From assembly GCA_044351045.1 (NCBI GenBank), contig JBILGM010000018.1, forward strand, positions 1-49,922: a stretch of DNA of 49,922 bases, given 5' to 3'. Shown piece after piece: positions 9,087 through 16,337 of this stretch; position 1 is the stretch's first letter; every line of letters starts with the position of its first letter. The position numbers and the translations under genes are program-made. The notes under the pieces are model-generated. The model searched no databases, was not told the DNA's origin, and was given only the letters and a program-made list of their open reading frames with translations. The stretch comes from UBA6136 sp044351045. GTDB lineage: Bacteria > Pseudomonadota > Gammaproteobacteria > Methylococcales > Methylococcaceae.

Positions 9087-9590
9087 ATGAAAACCGTTTT
9101 CGACTTTAACGCCACCACTCTGGATGGAAGCGATCTTTCGCTAGAAACCTTTCGCAGCAAGATGCTGTTGATCGTAAACGTCGCGTCGAAATGTGGCTTC
9201 ACCCCTCAGTATGCCGGCCTTGAGACCCTTTACCGCAAATACGCCGACAAAGGCTTCGTTGTACTCGGGTTTCCATGCGACCAATTCGGTCATCAAGAAC
9301 CTGGCAACGCAGCAGATATCAAGCAGTTCTGCTCACTAAACTACGACATCTCTTTCCCATTGTTTGCCAAAATTGAGGTTAACGGCGGCCACACGCATCC
9401 GCTTTACCAATACCTTAAATCCGCAGCAAAAGGGCTGCTCGGCTCTGAGGCCATAAAATGGAATTTCACAAAGTTTCTTGTAGACAGGAACGGGCGGGTT
9501 TTACGCAGGTACGCCCCCACCGACACACCAGAGAAAATTGAGCAGGACCTCACCGAAGTGCTTGCGTCACCCGGACCGAACCAGTCTTAG
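9087..9590 (+). CDS. Glutathione peroxidase family thiol peroxidase
   Basis: A 167-aa GPx-family protein. The peroxidatic residue is a cysteine (C36 in NVASKCGFTPQY), not selenocysteine. The partner Gln and Trp of the catalytic tetrad are visible in LGFPCDQFGHQEPG and IKWNFTKFLVD. The second Cys in GFPCDQ is where the resolving cysteine of thioredoxin-dependent bacterial GPx proteins is often found, so thioredoxin rather than glutathione may be the reductant. It has no signal peptide, so it is cytoplasmic. Single gene, 109 bp after the FAH gene. Confidence 0.93.
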   Translation: MKTVFDFNATTLDGSDLSLETFRSKMLLIVNVASKCGFTPQYAGLETLYRKYADKGFVVLGFPCDQFGHQEPGNAADIKQFCSLNYDISFPLFAKIEVNGGHTHPLYQYLKSAAKGLLGSEAIKWNFTKFLVDRNGRVLRRYAPTDTPEKIEQDLTEVLASPGPNQS

Positions 9591-9636
9591 CACCAAGGCC
9601 GAGGTATTCTGAATGCCCACTCACCAGTAAAGGGCA

Positions 9637-9672
9637 GAAAAACACCGGCGGAACATGAGGGCCCCGCCGGCA
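9637..9672 (-). terminator. Intrinsic terminator of the 9693-10253 gene
   Basis: On the minus strand CCGGCGG pairs with CCGCCGG (plus coordinates 9664-9670 and 9645-9651), followed by TGTTTTT. It lies 21 bp past the stop codon of the secreted protein gene. It could also slow rightward transcription from the peroxidase gene, but the plus strand lacks a T-run. Confidence 0.75.
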
Positions 9673-9692
9673 CAAGTGTTCAAGTCTTGAAA

Positions 9693-10253
9693 CTAGATCT
9701 GGTCGATGACCGTGATATAGAGATTGGTCGGTTTTTGTTGGGCATCAAGAATCGGCTTGATGGTAAAAGTCACCAAATTTTCCACGCCTGCGTCACCCAG
9801 ATTGGTAGCGGGTACTTTTTCTACCTCGACCTTGTTACCTTTGATGGTCCACGAATCGTTGACATCGAATGCCAAGTTTTTAGCAGACGCCTCAAGGTCA
9901 ACTTCAAAATTCGCGCCACCACATGCAGAGCCGGGCGTCTTCAAATCGAGCACATGGGTATGAAAACCGCTTGAGGCCTGTTCGTGACTGCTGTCATCAA
10001 TGGGCAGATGGGTGGTCAGAACCAGAACATTATTGGTGCCGTCCGTGAGTGCACCAAAACCAAATGCGCCAGACTTGCCATCCATCGGGATGGCTACATG
10101 GGTTTCAATTTCTAGTTCAACAGATTTTTCCCGTCCTCCCCACTCAGCTTCGGCTGATTTCATTTTCAGATAATCCTTGCCGGCCGCAACAGCACTGGAA
10201 CCAAAGATAGCCAGTACGCCCATACAGATGAAGATCAATGACTGCTTTTTCAT
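9693..10253 (-). CDS. Unknown secreted protein
   Basis: A 186-aa protein with a clear signal peptide (MKKQSLIFICMGVLAIFGSSAVAA) and a mature part rich in short beta-type segments (VELEIETHVAIPM, NVLVLTTHLPI, VENLVTFTIKPIL). It has a FHTHVLDL motif and a single mature cysteine (SACGGANFEV). The start at 10253 is preferred over an upstream frame extension (to 10307) because GAGGGAG stands 7 nt before it and the signal peptide starts there. I recognise no family. It has its own terminator (9637-9672), so it is a monocistronic periplasmic protein. Confidence 0.75.
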   Translation of the reverse strand: MKKQSLIFICMGVLAIFGSSAVAAGKDYLKMKSAEAEWGGREKSVELEIETHVAIPMDGKSGAFGFGALTDGTNNVLVLTTHLPIDDSSHEQASSGFHTHVLDLKTPGSACGGANFEVDLEASAKNLAFDVNDSWTIKGNKVEVEKVPATNLGDAGVENLVTFTIKPILDAQQKPTNLYITVIDQI

Positions 10254-10466
10254 CGTTATCACTCCCTCTACAGGTGGTCTATTCAAATCCGTGGAGCACG
10301 CCTCCACATCGCCATTATGATATCGACAAAAGACTTTCAGTCTTCCGCTGCATCCAGCCTGCTGGCCTTAAAGATCAAGTGAACGGGGATGAGCTCAAGG
10401 ATTGCTTTACTGCGCGCGGAGGCCCATGTCATAAAATCCAAGACAGGTGATTCCGCCAGATCTAAT

Positions 10467-10506
10467 AAATAAACGCCGCCCCTCCCATAACCAGGAGGCG
10501 CGGCGC
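10467..10506 (-). terminator. Intrinsic terminator of nrdA
   Basis: On the minus strand CGCCGCGCCTCC and GGAGGGGCGGCG form a 12-bp stem with one mismatch, around a short loop, followed by TTTATTTATT. It stands about 20 bp past the nrdA stop codon and shows that nrdA is the last gene of its transcript. Confidence 0.85.
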
Positions 10507-10524
10507 ACATTCGAGAACCCTTGA

Positions 10525-13443
10525 TTATTGGCAGGCTTCGCAGGTGGGGTCGTCGATTGAGCAAAGCTTGGGTCCAGCTTCAACGCGTATATCCGACGAA
10601 GCGACGATCATCGACTCAAGGGACAGAGCAGCACCGGATTCATTCTTGACGGCATTGAGCTTGCCGTCGAAGGCAGTGCTTTTTTCCACATGGGTCGCAC
10701 CCATGGTACGCAGATAGTAGGTGGTCTTGAGACCTCGCACCCAGGCAAATTTGTAGAGCGTATCCAGTTTCTTGCCGGAAGGCTCGGCCAAATAAAGGTT
10801 CAGCGACTGCGCCTGATCGATCCATTTCTGCCGACGCGATGCGGCTTCAATTAGCCAGCGGGCATCTAGCTCGAAGGCTGTCGCGTACATTTGCTTGATG
10901 GACTCGGGCACCCGCTCAATCCGTTGCAGGCTTCCATCGTAGTACTTGAGATCATTGATCATCACCGCATCCCAAAGCTCGTGTTTTTTCAACTCAGCAA
11001 CCAAGTAGGGATTCACGACCGTGAATTCACCCGACAGGTTAGATTTCACAAACAGATTCTGGTAGGTGGGTTCAATGGACTGCGATACCCCACAGATGTT
11101 GGAGATGGTGGCGGTGGGGGCAATGGCCATGGTGTTGCTGTTACGCATACCCACTTGCCTGACACGCTCACGCAAACTATTCCAATCCATCGTCAGGGAG
11201 CGATCCTGTTGCAGGTAACCGCCACGCTCCTGTTCAACCAGAGCCACGGAGTCGATCGGCAGAATGCCCCGACTCCACAGAGAACCTTCGTAGGTCGGAT
11301 ATACACCCCGCTCCTCGGCAAGATCCGTGGAGGCAGTGATAGCATAATAGCTCACCATCTCCATACTCTGATCGGCAAACGCCACAGCCGCTTCGGACGC
11401 ATAAGGAATGCGAGACATATAGAGCGCATCCTGAAAGCCCATGATGCCCATGCCAACCGGCCGATGTTGGAGATTGGAACGACGCGCCTGCGGAACACTG
11501 TAGTAGTTTATATCGATGACGTTGTCGAGCATGCGCATAGCCGTGGTGATGGTACGCTGTAGTTTGTCGGCATCCAGCGCGCCACCATCGGAAATATGCG
11601 CCGCGAGATTGACTGAACCCAGGTTACAGACGGCAATCTCGTTGTCATTGGTGTGCAGCGTAATTTCCGTGCAGAGATTGGAACTGTGCACCATCCCCAC
11701 ATGACGGTTGGTGTAGCGGATATTGCACGGATCCTTGAAGGTGATCCAGGGATGACCGGTCTCAAACAACATAGACAACATTTTGCGCCACAACTGGTTG
11801 GCGGGAAGACGCTTGAACAGACTGATTTCTCCTCGATCCGCCTTGGCTTCATAGTCCAGATACCGCTTCTCGAACTCTGCTCCCGTCAAATCGTGCAGGT
11901 CCGGCGTATCGCTGGGGCTGAACAGCGTCCAGTCTTGCTCCTCGGCCACCCGCTTCATAAAGAGGTCGGGCACCCAGTTGGCGGTGTTCATATCGTGGGT
12001 ACGGCGACGATCATCACCGGTATTCTTACGCAGCTCCAGAAACTCCTCAATATCGATGTGCCAGCTTTCCAGATAGGCGCAGACCGCACCTAGCCGCTTG
12101 CCGCCCTGGTTGACCGCCACGGCAGTGTCGTTGGCGACCTTGAGAAACGGCACCACCCCCTGAGATTTGCCGTTGGTGCCCTTGATGTGGGCACCGAGAC
12201 CCCTGACGCGCGTCCAGTCATTGCCTAGTCCGCCAGCGTATTTGGAGAGCAGCGCGTTATCCTTGATTGCGCCATAAATACCGTCCAGCTCATCGGGCAC
12301 CGTGGTGAGATAGCAAGAGGAAAGCTGCGGACGAAGAGTGCCCGAGTTGAAGAGCGTGGGGGTGGAACTCATGAAGTCGAACGAAGACAGCAAGTTATAG
12401 AACTCGATCGCCCTACCCTCGCGGTCAATTTCATTCATGGCGAGGCCCATGGCGACGCGCATGAAGAAAGCTTGCGGCAATTCGAATCGAACGCTATTGC
12501 TGTGGATGAAATAACGGTCATACAGCGTCTGCAGACCCAGATAATTGAAGTTGAGATCACGATCGGGTTGAAGCGCTGCCCCGAGCCGATTCAGATCGTA
12601 GCGGGTCAACTCTGTGGACAGGAGCTCAAGTTCCGCGCCACGCTTTACGAAGTCCGCGAAATATTCTCCATAACGATCTTGCATTTCGGCTTGAGTCGCT
12701 TCCTTGTTGCCATGCCCCAGGAAACCGAGCGCCTCACGCCGCATGCTGTCCAGTAGAAGCCGCGCAGTGACAAATGAATAGTTAGGCTCCTGTTCGATGC
12801 GGGTACGCGCGGCCATGAGCAAGGCCGGAGCGACGTCTTTCTCGGGTACGCCATCAAACAGGTTGCGCCGAGTTTCCTCCAGTATCCAGGCGCTATCCGT
12901 GTCCATCAGACCACGGCAGGCCTCATCGACCACTTTCTGCAATCGCTTGAAATCAAGCGGTTTATGCGTGCCATCCTCAAGTGTCACCTTGATACCGTGA
13001 TCAAGCGTTTCTCTCTGCGGCTCACTGGCCGTCTTTTCAGCGCGAAGACGAGCTCGCTCTGCGCGATACAACACATAGGACCGAGCAACCTTATGATGCT
13101 CGCCGCGCATCAGGGCCAGTTCAACCTGATCCTGAACATCCTCGATATGGATGGTGCCACCGGAGGGCATACGCCTGAACAAGGCCTTGACGACCTGCTC
13201 GGTCAGTTCCTCCACTACCTCATGAATGCGCCGACTGGCCGCCGCCGTGCTGCCCTCTACTGCCAGAAAAGCCTTGGTGATAGCTACGTTAATCTTGCTC
13301 GCATCGAACCCGTTTACCTTGCCATTGCGTCGTATCACGCGCATTTTGCCCGGCAGGTTCACACTCAGCTCAACATCCGCTGTGGGCACGTCAAACGGCG
13401 GCAAGGGAGACTTCGGGGATTGGATAAGTGATTCAGATTCCAT
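10525..13443 (-). CDS. nrdA: Class Ia ribonucleotide reductase, alpha subunit
   Basis: A 972-aa catalytic subunit that reduces ribonucleoside diphosphates to deoxyribonucleotides. Two ATP-cone regulatory domains lie at the N-terminus (residues ~35-125, MRVIRRNGKVNGFDASKI, and ~145-235, IKVTLEDGTHKPLDF). The ten-stranded barrel follows, with TPTLFNSGT, a radical-site region NLCTEITLH (~589), the second redox Cys in VCNLGSVNL, and APTATISNICGVSQSIEP. The C-terminal redox pair is C-E-A-C at the very end. It is much longer than Escherichia coli NrdA (761 aa), mainly because of the second cone. No nrdB lies on either side. Two NrdR-type boxes are upstream. Confidence 0.96.
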   Translation of the reverse strand: MESESLIQSPKSPLPPFDVPTADVELSVNLPGKMRVIRRNGKVNGFDASKINVAITKAFLAVEGSTAAASRRIHEVVEELTEQVVKALFRRMPSGGTIHIEDVQDQVELALMRGEHHKVARSYVLYRAERARLRAEKTASEPQRETLDHGIKVTLEDGTHKPLDFKRLQKVVDEACRGLMDTDSAWILEETRRNLFDGVPEKDVAPALLMAARTRIEQEPNYSFVTARLLLDSMRREALGFLGHGNKEATQAEMQDRYGEYFADFVKRGAELELLSTELTRYDLNRLGAALQPDRDLNFNYLGLQTLYDRYFIHSNSVRFELPQAFFMRVAMGLAMNEIDREGRAIEFYNLLSSFDFMSSTPTLFNSGTLRPQLSSCYLTTVPDELDGIYGAIKDNALLSKYAGGLGNDWTRVRGLGAHIKGTNGKSQGVVPFLKVANDTAVAVNQGGKRLGAVCAYLESWHIDIEEFLELRKNTGDDRRRTHDMNTANWVPDLFMKRVAEEQDWTLFSPSDTPDLHDLTGAEFEKRYLDYEAKADRGEISLFKRLPANQLWRKMLSMLFETGHPWITFKDPCNIRYTNRHVGMVHSSNLCTEITLHTNDNEIAVCNLGSVNLAAHISDGGALDADKLQRTITTAMRMLDNVIDINYYSVPQARRSNLQHRPVGMGIMGFQDALYMSRIPYASEAAVAFADQSMEMVSYYAITASTDLAEERGVYPTYEGSLWSRGILPIDSVALVEQERGGYLQQDRSLTMDWNSLRERVRQVGMRNSNTMAIAPTATISNICGVSQSIEPTYQNLFVKSNLSGEFTVVNPYLVAELKKHELWDAVMINDLKYYDGSLQRIERVPESIKQMYATAFELDARWLIEAASRRQKWIDQAQSLNLYLAEPSGKKLDTLYKFAWVRGLKTTYYLRTMGATHVEKSTAFDGKLNAVKNESGAALSLESMIVASSDIRVEAGPKLCSIDDPTCEACQ

Positions 13444-13485
13444 CAGCGGGGACCTCGGGGAGACTAGGGTTCAACAAAACGAGGG

Positions 13486-13501
13486 ACACTATAAAATGTG
13501 G
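13486..13501. promoter_or_regulatory. NrdR box, proximal
   Basis: ACACTATAAAATGTGG matches the NrdR consensus acaCwAtATaTwGtgt at 13 of 16 positions. It lies 43-58 bp upstream of the nrdA start codon and 32 bp (start to start) from a second box. NrdR represses ribonucleotide reductase genes when dATP is plentiful. Confidence 0.75.
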
Positions 13502-13517
13502 TTTAAGTTACCGTCAA

Positions 13518-13533
13518 GCACAACATAGTGTGT
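13518..13533. promoter_or_regulatory. NrdR box, distal
   Basis: GCACAACATAGTGTGT matches the NrdR consensus at 13 of 16 positions. Its 32-bp offset from the proximal box (three helical turns) is the spacing typical of paired NrdR operators, which makes the pair more convincing than either box alone. Confidence 0.75.
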
Positions 13534-13694
13534 TATCCCCTTTTCAACAAACGCCCACCTGAGGCCTTGACAAGACCGAATCCAAGACTACCGCAGGACT
13601 TAGATGAGACTTGCGGTACCATGTCCATCGCCAACTGACACGCTCATTTAGGCCTAACAAGAAAAACGAAAACACAAGGGAAAACCTCAAGGCC

Positions 13695-14777
13695 ATGCAA
13701 AACATTCTGGAATGGATCAGTGACTGGACCAGGCGGCTTCTGCCCAATCCACAGGCCGTGTCTTTCGCGATCTTTCTGATAGTCATCTTTTTGCTGGTCA
13801 TCAGCCTTGGCCAGATGCTTATGCCTGTGTTTGCCGCCGGTGTCATTGCCTATCTCTTGGACAGCATTGTGATGCTGGGCGTCAGAAAGCACATACCCCG
13901 GGTGTTTGCCGTGGTGGTGGTTTACCTGTTATTCCTCGCCTCATTGGCTTTCATGTTGCTCGCTCTACTCCCGTCGCTGTACCAGCAAACCATGCAACTG
14001 GTTCAACAACTACCTGGCTGGGTGACGCGCGGGCAAATACTTGTGCTGGAATTACCGGCAAAGTACCCGGATTTCATTACCGAAGATCAGCTACTGGAGG
14101 TCATGGCGACGATTCGTAGGGAGCTATTGACTTGGGGCCAGTCCATGCTGACTTACTCTTATGCCTCTCTGGTTAGCATCATTACCTTGATCGTCTATCT
14201 GATCCTGGTTCCCTTGCTGGTCTTTTTCTTTCTGAAGGACAAGGACCGCATTCTGGGTTGGCTAGACCAGTACCTGCCGACCGATCGCTATCTCTCCCAC
14301 AAGGTTTGGGGGGAGGTGGACATGCAGATTGGCAACTATGTGAGGGGGAAGTTTTTCGAGGTGCTGGCCTTGTTTATCGCCAGCTTTGTTGTCTTCTGGT
14401 GGATGGGGCTCAACTACGCATTATTATTGGCCGTGCTGATGGGACTGTCGGTCGTCGTTCCCTATGTTGGCGCGACACTAGTGACTTTTCCGGTTGTGAT
14501 CGTGGCCTTTTTTGAATGGGGCATCAGCGACCAATTCGGTTACCTGATCCTCGCCTACTCGATCATTCAGGCAGTGGACGCGGTGGTGCTGATCCCACTA
14601 CTGTTTTCCGAGGTAGTCAATCTTCATCCCGTGGCGATCATCGTCGCCATTCTGTTTTTTGGCGGCTTATGGGGGTTCTGGGGCGTATTTTTCGCAATCC
14701 CACTGGCAACGCTGGTCAAAGCCGTGCTGAACGCCTGGCCGCGACAGAATAGCAAGTTACTTGAGGGACCGGATTAA
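13695..14777 (+). CDS. AI-2E family (PerM-like) membrane permease
   Basis: A 360-aa inner-membrane protein with about eight hydrophobic segments, starting with two near the N-terminus (AVSFAIFLIVIFLLVISL, VFAAGVIAYLLDSIVMLGV). The family pattern includes LVPLLVFFFLKDKDRILGWL, GNYVRGKFFEVLALFI, VPYVGATLVTFPVVIVAF and a C-terminal NLHPVAIIVAILFFGGLWGFWGV. The family contains TqsA and PerM, with exporters and Na+(Li+)/H+ antiporters among its members; the substrate here is unknown. The ATG at 13695 is used because the frame before it has no membrane or family sequence. It is divergent from nrdA, with 251 bp between them, and convergent with rlmE. Confidence 0.88.
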   Translation: MQNILEWISDWTRRLLPNPQAVSFAIFLIVIFLLVISLGQMLMPVFAAGVIAYLLDSIVMLGVRKHIPRVFAVVVVYLLFLASLAFMLLALLPSLYQQTMQLVQQLPGWVTRGQILVLELPAKYPDFITEDQLLEVMATIRRELLTWGQSMLTYSYASLVSIITLIVYLILVPLLVFFFLKDKDRILGWLDQYLPTDRYLSHKVWGEVDMQIGNYVRGKFFEVLALFIASFVVFWWMGLNYALLLAVLMGLSVVVPYVGATLVTFPVVIVAFFEWGISDQFGYLILAYSIIQAVDAVVLIPLLFSEVVNLHPVAIIVAILFFGGLWGFWGVFFAIPLATLVKAVLNAWPRQNSKLLEGPD

Positions 14778-14845
14778 CGGATCGGGCTGTCGGATCTATG
14801 GGGGACTGACTGAACTCAAATAGCGGCAAGAAAACCCGATTAGAT

Positions 14846-15475
14846 CTATGTCACTGTCGATTTCCGGCCACGTGCGAGCAGGTAAACCTCCGGGCTTCGA
14901 TCCCGCGAAGCCTTGGGTTTGCGGACGGCAACTTTGGCAAACAGGTCTCTTGCCGTTTTGACGTAGGCGTCAACATCAGGGCCCTGGAACAGTTTCGTCA
15001 CATAATCGCCCCCGGGCTTGAGAATCGCGCGCGCGGTTTCCAAGGCCAACTCGGCGAGGTGCATCCCGCGAGCTTGGTCGACAATCCGGTTGCCACTCAT
15101 ATTGGGCGCCATGTCTGAAAGCACCAGATCCACGGGTCGACCCCCGAGCACATCCATCAGTTGGGCCAGGATCAAATCCTCGCGAAAATCGCCCTGAATG
15201 AAGGTGACATGTGGCAAGTCTTCCACCGGCAGAAGATCAAGGGCTATAATCGACCCCTTTTTTCCGATCCGCTGGGCCGCGTACTGGGACCATCCCCCAG
15301 GGGCCGCCCCCAGATCCACGACAACCATACCGGGTTTAAGCAGCCCATCCCGCTCGTCCAGTTCCTTTAGCTTGAATACCGCACGCGAGCGATAACCCAG
15401 AGCCTGCGCCTGCTTGACATATTCATCCGCAAAATGCTCAGACAACCAGCGGCCACTGCTTCGACTACGCGCCAT
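14846..15475 (-). CDS. rlmE: 23S rRNA (uridine-2'-O)-methyltransferase RlmE
   Basis: A 209-aa RlmE/FtsJ enzyme, which methylates the 2'-O of U2552 in 23S rRNA during late 50S assembly. The N-terminus has RSRAVFKLKELDERDGLLKPG with the first catalytic Lys. The SAM-binding motif I is VVDLGAAPGGWSQYA, motif IV is DLVLSDMAPNMSGN with the catalytic Asp, and KLFQGPDVDAY carries the second catalytic Lys. It is divergent from yhbY with only 40 bp between the starts, the usual rlmE/yhbY arrangement. In many gammaproteobacteria ftsH follows rlmE; here the next gene is the convergent permease. Confidence 0.95.
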   Translation of the reverse strand: MARSRSSGRWLSEHFADEYVKQAQALGYRSRAVFKLKELDERDGLLKPGMVVVDLGAAPGGWSQYAAQRIGKKGSIIALDLLPVEDLPHVTFIQGDFREDLILAQLMDVLGGRPVDLVLSDMAPNMSGNRIVDQARGMHLAELALETARAILKPGGDYVTKLFQGPDVDAYVKTARDLFAKVAVRKPKASRDRSPEVYLLARGRKSTVT

Positions 15476-15515
15476 AATTCACGCCAAACAACAAAACGAA
15501 GGAAAGACAAACCGA

Positions 15516-15788
15516 GTGAAACCCGAACTGAGGAAATTCATGCGGGCCAAGGCCCATTCACTGAAACCCGTTGTAATTACCGGTCAGAATGGCGTCACGC
15601 CGGCGGTATTGAACGAGATCGATCTGGCCCTGGAACATCATGAATTGATCAAGGTCAGGGTTAACGCGGCTGATCGGGAAGATCGCAGAGCCATGATCCA
15701 GCAAATTTGCACTGACTCATCCGCGGAGTTGATTCAGGCCATCGGCCACGTCATCACTCTCTATCGGAAGACACCCAGTAAGCATTGA
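15516..15788 (+). CDS. yhbY: CRM-domain RNA-binding protein YhbY
   Basis: A 90-aa single CRM (YhbY) domain protein that associates with pre-50S ribosomes. The GxxG RNA-binding loop is in VVITGQNGVTPAVL, and DLALEHHELIKVRV and QAIGHVITLYR complete the fold. The start is a GTG at 15516, chosen because AAGGAAAG lies 8-10 nt upstream and the resulting N-terminus (VKPELRKFMRAKAHSLKP) aligns with the family. Extending upstream would run into the rlmE promoter region. It converges with greA. Confidence 0.92.
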   Translation: MKPELRKFMRAKAHSLKPVVITGQNGVTPAVLNEIDLALEHHELIKVRVNAADREDRRAMIQQICTDSSAELIQAIGHVITLYRKTPSKH

Positions 15789-15822
15789 CAAGCAGCGGCA
15801 TACTACCGGCCACAAAAGCGCA

Positions 15823-15844
15823 GAGGTCAGATATATCTGACCTC
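15823..15844. terminator. Perfect 22-bp palindrome at the yhbY/greA junction
   Basis: GAGGTCAGATA/TATCTGACCTC is a perfect palindrome that includes the greA stop codon. On the minus strand it is followed by CTGCGCTTTTG, so it may act as a greA terminator and as a block to transcripts entering from yhbY. The T-run is displaced by seven bases, which makes intrinsic termination uncertain. Confidence 0.5.
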
Positions 15845-16303
15845 GCAAATATCAAACTCCCTTACGCCACCCGGCGTTTGCACTGTAGCCACATCCCCCT
15901 CACGCTTGCCTATCAGGGCCCGGGCGATCGGCGAGGTAATCGAAATCATCCCTTTTTTGATATCGGCTTCATCCTCCCCGACGATCTGATAAGTCAACTC
16001 ATCGCCGGTTTCCGCATCCGCCAAATCAACCGTAGCGCCAAACACCACCTTGCCATGCGCGTTGACCTGAGTCACATCGATGACCTGGCAATTGGACAGC
16101 TTGCTTTCGATTTCCTTGATGCGGCCTTCGGTGAAACTCTGCTGTTCACGGGCCGCATGGTATTCGGCATTTTCCTTCAGATCCCCATGCGCACGGGCCT
16201 CGGCGATAGCTTCGGTGATTTTGGGACGAACCACGGATTTGAGGTGGCTCAATTCTTCGCGGAGCTTTTCTGCACCGCGAGCCGTCAGGGGTACTTTTTG
16301 CAT
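15827..16303 (-). CDS. greA: Transcription elongation factor GreA
   Basis: A 158-aa protein of normal GreA length. An N-terminal coiled coil enters the RNA polymerase secondary channel to stimulate cleavage of backtracked RNA; its tip carries acidic residues in the motif HGDLKENAEYHAAREQQ. The C-terminal FKBP-like domain contains VVFGATVDLAD, YQIVGEDEADIKKGMISITSPIARALIGK and the final GDVATVQTPGG. It is the third gene of carA-carB-greA, 34 bp after carB, a conserved order in gammaproteobacteria. Confidence 0.97.
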   Translation of the reverse strand: MQKVPLTARGAEKLREELSHLKSVVRPKITEAIAEARAHGDLKENAEYHAAREQQSFTEGRIKEIESKLSNCQVIDVTQVNAHGKVVFGATVDLADAETGDELTYQIVGEDEADIKKGMISITSPIARALIGKREGDVATVQTPGGVREFDICEVRYI

Positions 16304-16337
16304 CGCTTTTGCCTGTCCGAACTTTAATGGTGAGGGA

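Noticed and set aside
10891..11562. 223-aa plus-strand open frame
   Set aside because: Antisense to nrdA, no recognisable domain.
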